From Annona cherimola (Eukaryota > Streptophyta > Magnoliopsida > Magnoliales > Annonaceae), in NCBI GenBank assembly GCA_030490835.1, contig CM059972.1, positions 10,632,264-10,696,263 on the forward strand: DNA of 64,000 nucleotides, written 5' to 3'. Shown here one piece after another: positions 1 through 10,371 of this stretch. Position 1 is the first letter of the stretch. Every line of letters begins with the position of its first letter. A program made the position numbers and the translations under genes. The notes beneath the pieces are model-generated. The model ran no database searches. It had not been told where the DNA came from and was given only the letters and a program-made list of their open reading frames with translations.

Positions 1-2152
1 AAAAAAACTTTTTTAAGATTGAAAAATAATCTTATTCGATTCATATCTGATTCCAATTAGCTAATTTGCTTATTTCAAAGGCAGATTGAGCTAAGCTACC
101 CACAGTCACATTCCATATATATTATTCTTATCAAATTAAATTGGGCATGAGTTGGACTCTCAAGCGATTATACATCGATCCCATCAAATTATCTGACTGA
201 ATTGACATGGAATTTAGCTGGAGCTACATATGTTTGTGGGGTCTTCAAGGGGGTTGGTGAGCCAAATTTTCAATGTAGTAACTTCATTAATAGCCACTAA
301 CTAAGGGCAATTGGGTTTTTCTATTAAGGGATAAGAATTTAGTGAACGTTTTATCTTTTTATTTCAGGAGCATGACGATGTATTTTACGTTAAGATACAT
401 TATTCGTTCATTTTTGCAATTAATTATATTTTTATTGTTTCTTCATAACTACATTTATTTAAGTGTATTCAATACATATACCAAATTTTTCCATTTTACA
501 ATGCCTTTGCATATTTATTTTCTATTTTTAAAAATCAAGTTTTTTAAAAGGTTGGCAAATGACTTAAATGACCCTAAAATTTATATTTTTAAAACAAAAA
601 TGGATATGTGAAAGTACTGTAAAATAGAAAAACTTTGAATATGAGTTAAATACACTTTAAAAACATATTTATGAAAAAAATAAAATGCAATAAAATAAAC
701 AAATAATATATTTTACCATAAAATACATCATGATATATATAATCAAACTCATTTATATTATTATTACTCATAGAATGATAAATGGGTGACTCACATAACT
801 TAGTTTAAGAGTATCCAGACGAAAAAATTTTAATGAGTAATGATTCCATATATATGTACCCAGTCTCAACCATTTCAATCTGAATCTGCTGAAATCATTT
901 TTTGTATTTCTATTACTATTTTATTTCTTTCTCGGTCCATCTTATTCAATTAACTTCCTATGTAACCATTGTAACATTATCTTAGCCACTAATAAAAAAT
1001 ATTGCGTATCAAATATAAAATCAGCTCATAAGATTTATTAACTCCTTAGTAGTTTTTGGCGGTTATTGTTACGCATTCCACAAAATTTACTGCTTTACTA
1101 GTAATTATGACTATGAACAATACAATACTAGCATCATGCTATATGACTATGGAGTCCAACTTTGTTTTTTTATCTTCTTATCTCTTCCAATTTATAATTT
1201 TTTCTTCCCTCTCACAGCTATTGACTTCGCCAAAACAACGCCGGTGGTTGCAAGGTCTTTTACGTTTTTTTTGCATTTCAGCTCTTCTAAGTACGCATGT
1301 TTTCATTTAGCCCTGAAGTTTGTACACTTATATTTTAAACCTTATAATTTTTTCTTTATTGCATTTTAATTCTTATCATTAACTGCTTGTTAATGATTGT
1401 TAACTGCAAGATCTATTTAATAAAATATACACACTTATAAGGTTTATTATATACATATGAAAGACTTCAATATTTTATCAGTTTCCATTTCAAGAAAATA
1501 ACCATACTTTCACATCCAATAGCAGAGGAACAGAAATTAAGCTTGCATCTCTATTTTGGTTGGCTCGATTCTTCTCACATCTGTCCTACAAGCTAATCTA
1601 GTAGTCTAGCTCCACTTTAATTACTAAGATATATCTTTGTTTTACTTTGTTCGATCACATTGAATAATTACTCAGCTGAAAAATGTGCAATGTAACATAA
1701 TTAGCTATGTGGTAAAAATTGCAAAATTGTGTAAAAAAAAAGGGAAGCAAATGCAAAGAGCCCTTTTATTTAGCTAATTGTAAAACGAGGGCAGGTTTGG
1801 AAAGTTAGGCGATAGCCAGAAACGGTTTCTATTCTAACAGTGGCACGCGGAATTGTGATGGGCCACCACAACTTCGAAAATATTAAGTTCTAATACGGCC
1901 CACGTCCCAACCACCAAGTCTCCATGCAACCATTAAAACCATTGTCTTCCCTTGTTTAATTTCCTTATTCAAATTGACTATATATCCTTTTCATATATCG
2001 TCACCCCTATATCTATTCTTCTTGAATGCGCATTTAAATACAACCTCAGACAAGAATTAGATCGGTAGATGTTGCCCCCACCCTCTCCTTTACTTGCAAT
2101 ACATTAGAGAGTAGAGACAGAATTAGAGAGACAGAGAGAGAGATAGAGAGAG
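1..2152. other. AT-rich intergenic DNA and CLE27-like promoter
   Basis: No gene is recognised here. The stretch is AT-rich and its short open frames have no family signature. The last 130 bases look like a promoter and leader for the CLE gene: a TATA-like ATTTAAATA lies near 2032-2040, about 115 bases before the ATG. The leader is purine-rich with GA repeats (about 2115-2152), a common plant 5'UTR feature. The promoter call is inference from position and composition. Confidence 0.4.
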
Positions 2153-2374
2153 ATGGTGATGTCCAAGCTGTATGTTGGGTTTTTCCTACTGGTGCTGTTC
2201 AGCACAATGGCTTTAGAGATGCAGGTTTTGGAAGCAAGATATCTCCAAGAGAAGGTGGCTCGAACCCAAGTTTGGAGAAGAGCATTAATATCCAACTCGG
2301 CTGGTGGTGGAGTAGATTTCTTTGATGAGAAAAGACAAGTTCCATCTTGCCCTGACCCATTGCATAACAGGTAA
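2153..2374 (+). CDS. CLE27: CLE27-like CLAVATA3/ESR-related peptide precursor
   Basis: This single-exon gene encodes a 73-residue secreted precursor of a CLE signalling peptide. CLE peptides are cut out as 12-13-residue ligands and act outside the cell on leucine-rich-repeat receptor kinases. Residues 1-28 form a signal peptide with a hydrophobic core (about 6-20). A variable, partly basic middle follows. The CLE box RQVPSCPDPLHN sits at residues 61-72, followed by one Arg and the stop. The usual Gly at CLE position 6 is Cys (residue 66). I recall the same Gly-to-Cys change in Arabidopsis CLE27, which makes CLE27 the best match. Two ATGs lie six bases apart (2153, 2159) and either gives a working signal peptide; I chose the first. 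Absence of introns fits the family. The CLE assignment is firm; the exact subgroup rests on memory of CLE27. Confidence 0.9.
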   Translation: MVMSKLYVGFFLLVLFSTMALEMQVLEARYLQEKVARTQVWRRALISNSAGGGVDFFDEKRQVPSCPDPLHNR

Positions 2375-5236
2375 AATTAGAGCATGGGAGCAGGAATTAA
2401 TGAATATGTAACAGACCAATCTCTCTTAGTTACTGATGTAAGGAGGAATTATTATTGCTTAGAACTAGATATTTTCTCATTCATTTTCTTTTCTTAGATT
2501 ATTAATGCAATAGCACGTATGTGTTGTTGATTCCAAATAAGAGAATATATTGGATTTGTGGTTCCTAAACCAGTGTCTTTTCTGCTTCTCGTTGATCATT
2601 GCAACTCAGCTTTTTTTTTTTTTCCATAATAATGCAACTCAGCTTTTTAGTTGCAATGGGTTCCTTTTTCACCATTGTATCATCTAATAGAGATCCATTT
2701 GAAATGCAGCTAGCTAGCTCATTAGAGAATAGCAAGCAGCTAGCATGCATTTTAATGTCATGCTGCATTGCATGCCTGAATCCTGATCGATCAATCAGCT
2801 CTCCCTGGCCCAGAAAATTTACGGACAACAGCAGCTTGTTGCTGCCTCCTCCAATTTTCCGGAGATGGGACCGACCCACCTTGACTTTTTGCTTTTAGCT
2901 GGCTTCCATTACATGATTTTGACTTTAAGGGTTATCTGATGAAAAATACAGGCTAATTTACAAATATATACACTTAATTCAATCATAATTGCAAATATAC
3001 TCGTATAATTTTATAAATCACAAATAACTTTCACATTTGCCTATAATTACAAATATATTTATGTCATTAATGCATTATTATGATGTGAGTATAGTTATAA
3101 AGATATACAAACTACAGCAGTATATTTACAAAAACTAAATATGCTTGATTTTTTAAAAATTACATATATATTCACATAGTTTGCATATCTTTGTAAGTAT
3201 ACTCATGTCATAACGATCAAGTAACAACGTCATAATGACTTAGGTATATTTGCAATTATAATCAAATTGTATAAAGCTTATTTGCAGTTTTTGAAATTAA
3301 GTGAATATTTTCGCAATTTTAGTCAAACAAAGTAAGTATATTTACAAATTACTCAAATATATATGGTCAGATAGTACATACTTTTATTATGGATATTGTC
3401 ATTATCATATAGAAGATTTACCGACCACCTTCTTCTCTACACACATTAATTAAATGCGGCAATATATATTTCTCACAAGTGGGAAAACAATCGCCAGCTG
3501 TTGGATTTATAACTCTATTCAATCCGAGTTAACATGAGAAGACTATATATGATTGAAAGTAACAAGTAAATTTCTTTCACCCAAGGCAAGTAGTTTGGCA
3601 TCGATGTGATGTGTGCCATAGTGAAATTTTGCTTTAAGACTGGGTTGTGCTGTAGTCTTCATTCACATAAAAAAAAAGTAAAATTGTAATTATTATTATT
3701 ATTATTATTATTATGTTAAACGTGGCATTCAAATATATATCAAATGTTTAGATCAAACAATAAATTGAATCTTTAAGAACAATGTAGTGTACTAAAAAAG
3801 CAACTTTTTTCTTTTTTAATTAGGCTATTTATACATTACATCTCTGTTCATCTTATAATCAAGCACTGAAACAATTCTTACAAGTATCAATAGAGAGACC
3901 ATGAGTTTCCAAATATTAATAGATGAGACAATATGCTCCCAAATATCAAAGGAAAAATATTAAAAAGGAAACAAAGTTCCTGCGCTGAGTTTCAAACCCG
4001 ATTATTTTGTCTAATAGAACACGCTCTCCCCGTCATTTATTAGAATATTTTGCCTTTTTTAGTGTGTCAGTATTTGAAGGATCCACAAGTGCTAAATTAG
4101 CCACATGGAACGTCCATCCCCGTCCTTTATGAATTTTTTTCATATAGTTAAGGAATTTAATAGTGCTTCTAAAATATTTTAAATTCCTCTATTTCGTTTC
4201 TATGTTATCATTTTTTCTATTGCTCTTCTTTCAAAGAATGGAATGGGATAGATCAAACGACACTATAAGAAAATTTATTTTTTGCACCATAGTTTGAACG
4301 ACAATTAGTTTTTCAGAAAAGATATTAATTAGGAACATCGATAATTCAAAAAATTATTAATGACTTTTTTCTGGCAGAGAGTTCTATTTGAAAAACTCCT
4401 AAACTTATAATGTTATTTTTGCAAATATTCAAAATTAGGGCGAATATAATAGTGTTTCACAAAAGTAAAAAGTCAATTATGAAAAAAAAAATCCCGAAAA
4501 CGTGGAGAACTTTTTTAAATGGCAAAAGTACCTCACGCAACCTTCAAAATGGGTACTTCTCTCTATTTACATTTTGAGTTCATTTCTATAATGAAGAAAA
4601 AATGTATGGAAATCGTAGACAAAATTTTAAAAAATTAAAAGAGTAATGTAATATGATATGAATAATTATTAAGAATAAAGATATATAATAAGGATAAAAC
4701 AGATCAGACAGTTACATAAAATATGAAACAATGATTAAAAATATAAGAATAATTGAAAAAGGAAAATTGTTTTTTAACATAAAAAGTAAGATTGTTGGGT
4801 AGTTAAGATTGGTTAAAAAATTTTACCAAACAAACCCAAATGGGTCGCTATAAATGTTGAAACATAACTAATATTTGGTAACATCGATTTTCTTCTCTAA
4901 CGAGTCCTGTTATATTGGGTTTGTCTTGTCCATATATCTCCGAGATAAACGTCTTGATCATTGCATTAATGATACTTAACATTAGGTAGTTTTTGTCATT
5001 GGAAAAAACCCAATCCGTCAAGCGAAGGATTAGTTTTGTAAAACCGAACAACGTAGATGATTCGTTTTGCAAATATCTCAAACACAGGCCAAAATACAAC
5101 TACGCGTGCCGACGTACTTAGACTGCAGGGGGCCAATTGGGCCACGCAGCCCACTAACCCCAAGAATTAGACTGCAGGGGGGGCCAATTGGGCCACTTAG
5201 CCCACTAACCCCATGAACATTCTTTTAAAAGTCCAA
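2375..5236. other. intergenic, AT-rich, with a probable fold-back repeat
   Basis: No gene is recognised. About 2945-3360 looks like an imperfect fold-back: a block rich in 'acaaatatat...cacttaatt' at the left recurs in reverse complement at the right. An ATT trinucleotide microsatellite lies at about 3690-3714. A 99-residue open frame at 2599-2898 starts in poly-T and has no protein-like character. A 49-bp tandem duplication lies at 5121-5215. Confidence 0.35.
5121..5215. repeat. 49-bp tandem duplication
   Basis: Two adjacent copies begin with GACTGCAGGGG at 5121 and 5170. They share the GGCCAATTGGGCCA core and the CCCACTAACCCCA end, with a few substitutions. The block is much more GC-rich than its surroundings. 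No function is evident. Confidence 0.75.
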
Positions 5237-5527
5237 GGGTGTGTTTGGTTAGGGGTAAAACTTTTGATGAAAAATTTTTGAAGTAGAAGTTGTCAAATTG
5301 ATAGAAAATGATGTGATATAATAGGAGTAATGATGAGGAGTAAAGAGAATAAAGTTAAAATAGATAGATTAGTTGTATGGGTAGTTGTGTAGAAATGATT
5401 GAAAAGTAGGGTAGTTTGTATAGGAAAATGTGAAAAAATAATTAAAAAATAGAGTAGTTATGGAGAATGAAAAGTTTTGGATTGAAAAGTTTTGGTTGAC
5501 ATTTTTTTACCCTAAACAAACGCACCC
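5237..5527 (+). mobile_element. MITE, copy A of the GGGTGTGTTTGG family
   Basis: This 291-bp non-coding element begins GGGTGTGTTTGGTTAGGGG and ends in the near inverse (AAACAAACGCACCCC). It is about 97% identical (roughly 9 differences counted by eye) to the copy at 22496-22786. Flanking CAA on both sides could be a 3-bp target duplication, as in Tourist/Harbinger-type MITEs. No open frame of note, so it must have been moved in trans. Confidence 0.75.
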
Positions 5528-7489
5528 CAAATCCAAACATAAGGGACCCAATTTGTGAATAAAGATTTTAAGCAAACACAAGCCCAAGTCTAATTTTCTC
5601 TATTCATATTAATATAAAATATGTTATGTACATAACATCTAAATAATATTTCTTCATATTTATGTATTTTATATTACTTATATCTTCATCCGAACACATT
5701 CTTGTGTTCAAAATAATTTATAAACTAACCACATTACCATTTAAATCTATGTTTATATTGGTATATTTACCTTTACATTTATTACATTTCTTCCTTTATA
5801 TTATTTTTGCAAAATTAAATTTTCTTCTAGAAATATATTACGCATCTGTATATTTTTAAAAAATCTAATTAGTTTGTTTATTATTATTTTTCACACAATT
5901 TTTTGTTAGCATATGTCCATATAAAATGTTAAACTTATCATTGGCAATTTAAAAGAAAAATTATCACCCTAAATTTCAAGCCAAACCCATGCACATAAAT
6001 AAAGCTAATGCGGTAAATTTTACGCATAAAATTAAAGTTAGAATTAGAGTTTGACTTAAAAAGCTCATTAGGGGCTGATTAATTCAACTAGAGCTTATTA
6101 GCTAATGATTGATAATTAGCATAAACTGATAAACAACTAAAGTTAAATAAATAAAAAATTATTTGATCCAACGGAAATAAAATTATTAAACTATAAGACA
6201 TGTTTGGTGTAGTTTAATTAATAAAATAATAAATATTTTGAATACAATTTAAAAATTCAAGTGATAATTTAATTAACAAATATTTAAAAAAATAAAACGA
6301 ATAATTTTTTTTAAAATGATAAAGAGAGATTGGAATATTTATGATTATATTTAAATGGAATATTCGGTAAAGAATTGATATAAACTTTTATAATGATATT
6401 TATTTATATATTATCATCCTATCCAACTAATTGTATGCATTAGATTACCCAATGCAATTGAATTCACTAATACTTATTTATTTGTAAATTTTATTTTCAT
6501 TATAATATATTTGAAAAAACTTAAAACAATTAAACTTCAAAATAAATACATAATATACAAATCTCAATAATTTTTACTATTTGAAAAAGTTAAAGAATAC
6601 TATTAATGGTTGGATTTAACAAGTTTCTAAAACATAAAACTAATAAATTACACACTATCCTAATATTTTATTTCTACAATATTATTATCGATAGTTATGA
6701 AATTTCATATCTTAATTAACTTATTTTAGGAAAAGAAAATTTTGAATAAGCCAAAAAGCACCCATGGGGTGCTCAATGCTTATTTCACATATTATGAAAT
6801 TTTTAAAAAATAAACATTAATGCATAATCTCTATCAAATTTAATATTTTTAGGGAGGGTAACTTAGAAAAAGTAATCGTAGGCCAATTTAGTGAGTACCT
6901 TAAAATGAATAGAGTAATTTTTTTTCTTTTACATTTAGAAAATAAGATAAATTCAAGTAAAAAAATATTTGGTTCAATTAGAATAGAATAGGTTCCAAGA
7001 TCAAGGTATCCAGAACCAACTAAAATTACTAATATATTTTTAATAAATATTTTATGAAATATCTTTTATAGTGAAGATATAAATATATTCTTTAAATATA
7101 TAAAAATTTGTTTAATTTATCTATTATTTAGTAAATTTAATAAGTTTATTTAAAAATTATATTATTATCATTTTGATTCTAAGTTTTAAGTAAGACTTAA
7201 AGATATTTAAATAACCGTTTTGAAATCAAAATCGAAACTAATCCCAACTTAAAAAATGATGTAAGGTAAATTTAGAACTAATAAACAAGACCTGTCCAAC
7301 TCAAGTTGGACCTTTAACATTTTCAGATATGATTTAAAATAGAAAATAAGCAGTGAATTGCAAAATTCAGCCGAATCAACAAGGCCCCTAAAAATAAGCT
7401 TACCGGCCGGTGAAAAGAGTCTTCCTTCCCTATGCGGGTACCCTGTTTCACCACAGGAAGAGGTGCCCTGTAAATGTTGTTTGAGGATT
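5528..7489. other. AT-rich intergenic DNA with a degenerate repeat
   Basis: No gene is recognised; short open frames (for example 5662-5859) are low-complexity Phe/Leu/Tyr-rich translations of AT-rich DNA. About 6900-7290 matches, in inverse orientation, the block at about 11230-11640. Confidence 0.4.
6900..7290 (+). repeat. dispersed repeat, inverse partner of 11230-11640
   Basis: The stretch around 7060-7180 (for example 'tctattatttagtaaattta') reappears as its reverse complement around 11440-11520. Similarity continues on both sides with many substitutions and small indels. The partner at 11230 carries a GGGTGTAACTTAAATCGGG end resembling hAT terminal repeats. I read both as old copies of one non-autonomous DNA transposon; the ends of this copy are unclear. 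Confidence 0.45.
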
Positions 7490-7965
7490 ACACAGTTCTA
7501 GTGTATGAAACTTGAAATAAAGTTTCAAGGTAGCACTAGAAAATAACCATGTTAATTGTCTGGTATCAGTAAATAAGGAAAATGGAGAAACTGATTAGGA
7601 TATCACCCATGGAATTCAAGCAGGGCGGAAAAAAGATGTTGTGCTTATGGAATTTAAAACGCTATTACGAATGCCAATCAGATTAGAAGGAGAATCTTAT
7701 GAGATACCTATAACACACTAGTTGGAAGGAATTGATCTATCAAGATAAAGTTTATAAGATAACCATGGGAAGGACCAAAAGCTTGGCTCGAGGTTAACAG
7801 AAACGATATGAAAATGCGTAGACTTAATGAAGATATGATTCAAAATGAACAAGAGTAATGCAATAGCATCCATGCAACTGACTCATGTAGGAAAGAACGG
7901 GAAACAACTCATCATCATCATGTGTCAATTCCCGCCTTGATGGAGTCAGCTACATAAACTCTGTT
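7490..7965 (+). mobile_element. LINE reverse-transcriptase 3' remnant (copy 1)
   Basis: This is a decayed fragment of the 3' end of a plant L1-type LINE coding region. It is collinear with 23885-24480, where the reading MLRWMSGITRKDKIR can still be recognised, a hallmark of the C-terminal part of plant LINE ORF2. Here the matching pieces are the 'accatgggaagga...gaggttaacagaaa' and 'gactta(a/c)tgaagatat' segments and the terminal 'ggagtcagctacataaa'. Stops and indels are frequent, so it cannot be functional. Family assignment is from memory of such remnants. Confidence 0.6.
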
Positions 7966-8999
7966 GTGTTATTCTTAATAATTCAAGACTAAATTTTTCG
8001 TAATCTTAATAGAATCTTAACAATTTAACACTAAATTTTTAGTAATCTTAACAGAATCTTAACAATTCAACACTAAATTTTTCGTAATCTTCAATATTTA
8101 CATATCTTATTTAATTATTTTCATCAATGTGTTTTGAATCTTTTTCTCATTTTTCTACCAACTTTTACTTGAATAGACTCTGCCTTCTTAACTAGTGTCA
8201 TTTCAAACCTCTATTTAACCTAACTAAACCATTTTAATATGTTTTCCCTCATTTTATCACATATTAGCCTCACTTTTAAATTTTCTTAGATTACTTCATT
8301 TCTAATTTTGTCTTTTCTTATTTTATTATTTATCCACTTTAACATTCTCATTTTCATTATACTCATTTTATGTATGTTGTTCTTTAACTGTCCAACATTC
8401 TGCCTCGTTAAGCATAACTGATTTAATCGCAATTTTATAAATTTTAACTAGGAAGCAACTCAACATGAAAATTAGAAAATTTTAACTTTTTAATGCATGT
8501 ACCATAAAAAAATAAACGCAAATTTTATATATACTTATGAATTTTATCTTTAATTTTACTCATACCCATGAGCTTTCAAAAATTTCAAATATACGTATAT
8601 ATTAAACCTAAAATTTCATTTATACATGTCATTAAAGATATGTTGAATGGGTTGTTAACCATCAGTGAGATGAAGAATATATCAAAACCTAATTACGATT
8701 CTATAGCTCAAATATTCAAATTGTAATAAAATTTTAATACTTTTATAGTTATAGAATTATATATTATTAAATATAAAATTTTAGCTCTGTACAAACTAAC
8801 TACAAGTTATATTAAAACTTGAGCATATTCAATATTTTATAAGAGCTAATGGTCAAGCATGGGAATAGAATTTTAAGCAAAATATATAAGTAAATTTGAA
8901 ATTTTTAAAAAGTATTAGATATAAGTGAAATTAAAAGTAAAATTCTCCAATGTACATAAAATTTGCCCAAAAAGTAAAGAATCAGCTTTTTAAGTTTAT
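7966..8999. other. AT-rich repeat-derived intergenic DNA
   Basis: No gene is recognised. At 7975-8090 a short unit ('cttaatagaatcttaacaatt...actaaattttt') is repeated about three times in tandem, imperfectly. The segment about 8460-8520 aligns with 24490-24555, so the 8-kb and 24-kb regions belong to one old duplication, with material between 7910 and 8460 absent from the other copy. Confidence 0.4.
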
Positions 9000-9279
9000 G
9001 GGTGTGTTTGGCAACAACAAAAAGTTATTAAGTTAAAACTTTTCAATCTAAAACTTTTCACTCATCACAACTACCCTATTTTTTAATTATTTCTTCACAT
9101 TTTTCTATACAACACCCTACTTTTCAATCATTTCTACACAACTACCAATACAACTAACCTATTTATTTCAACTTTATCCTATTTATTTATCATCATTATT
9201 CCTATCATATCATATTATTTGACAACTTCTCATCTCTATAACTTTTCATCAAAAATTTTATCTGTTTCCATACACACCC
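9000..9279 (-). mobile_element. MITE of the GGGTGTGTTTGG family
   Basis: It begins GGTGTGTTTGG and ends CATACACACCCT. Its interior is the reverse complement of copy A (5237-5527) in diverged form: 'cactca..acaactaccctatttttta', 'tttcaatcatttctacacaactacc'. No coding capacity. It sits between the LINE remnant and the HMG-Y-like gene. Confidence 0.65.
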
Positions 9280-9742
9280 TGTATGTGTGGGCCTTTAGTC
9301 AGGGTTCTACGTCTAAAACCAAACTTTGAGTTGAATTTCTAATAAAATGGTTTCATACATGATTAATAGCTTTCATCTAAAAATAATAACAAGTTGACAT
9401 TGGCTAATGTTGTGAAAGCTCCCATGAAAAATATCTATGAATGCTTTTAATGTTAGAATTCGCTTTTTGTGCCATCGGTTTTCCAGTCATAAGTATGCTT
9501 GCAGCTGGTACAAGTTTAACGGGCTATATGCAATAAAATACATGTTCGGGGGTTAACTTCAGGAGAACCGCCTTTTCCCCTCTGCTTTTCTTGCTTGCTT
9601 GTTCAGCGCTAACACTTGCAAAAATCTAACAGCGTCTTCTCCATTTGATGCACTAGAGGCTGGAAAGATCTCTAAACTGTTATCGTTAGCTAATCTCTCC
9701 CGGTTAAACAGTTTCTTCCTTCCCTCCCTCCCTCCCTCACTC

Positions 9743-10371
9743 ATGGCCCCCAGCAACCCAAGACCAACTCCAGATCATCCGCCTTATGGAGAGGTACGTA
9801 AACCCCCATGTAAATGATGTAATGCAAATCCAGCAATTCTTTCCCTTTTTCTCTTTCCTTCAGTTCCTATTTTATCTTCTTCCCAATTCATCTTTGATTT
9901 CAGATGATTTCCTCTGCCATTATTGCTTTGAACGAAGATGGAGGATCCACAGCAGCGTCCATCGACGCCTTCATCAGAGAGAAATACAAATAAGACCAGC
10001 TTCCACAAGCCCATTCCAACCTCTTCCCTTACCATCTCTCCAAGCTCCTCCATCTTGGAGAAATCCGCCAGTCCGCTACCCACTTGTACATTGTCGCACC
10101 CGAAGATGATAATAGCCCTAGCCCTTGCCCTAACCCTAAGCCCTCCCCTCCAGCGACGCTTTCGTCTCCATCTGACACTCCCACGCCACCAGAGCCTCCC
10201 GTCGAGAACCTCAAACGACGCGGTCGACCCCCCAAGCCCAAGCCCATGCCCGACACCGAGCAGTACCAACAAGCAGCCACCGAATGCTGTGAGGATGTGC
10301 CACGTCGTCGTCGCGGGCGTCCTCCGAAGAGGCCGAAGGACGAGAAGATGATGTCATCATCAGCCCTCTAG
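9743..10371 (+). pseudogene. HMG-Y-like linker-histone/AT-hook protein with an in-frame stop
   Basis: The family consists of nuclear proteins that bind AT-rich DNA and shape chromatin. Exon 1 (9743-9793) encodes 17 residues ending PPYGE. A phase-0 intron (9794-9903, GTACGT...TTTCAG) leads to exon 2 (9904-10371). The H1/H5 globular domain reads PYGE-MISSAIIALNEDGGS, then a stop, then DQLPQAHSNLFPYHLSKLL. Two AT-hooks follow: RRGRPPK and RRRRGRPPKRPK. TAA at 9991-9993 (codon 47) interrupts the globular domain, while the frame on both sides is intact and conserved over about 125 further codons. A single substitution to a sense codon would explain everything, so this is a young pseudogene, a null allele or a sequencing error. 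The ATG at 10084 could at most start an AT-hook-only product lacking the globular domain. The 5' flank is duplicated at about 24.6 kb. Confidence 0.8.

Noticed and set aside
2599..2898. 99-residue open frame after the CLE gene
   Set aside because: It starts in poly-T, is low complexity, and shows no domain; an overlapping open frame exists on the other strand.
4261..4275. CACTATAAGAAAA as the end of a CACTA transposon
   Set aside because: Only one end was found; no inverse partner or subterminal repeats nearby.
10084..10371. An independent small AT-hook gene
   Set aside because: It is the in-frame continuation of the HMG-Y-like exon; the upstream part encodes the rest of the linker-histone domain.
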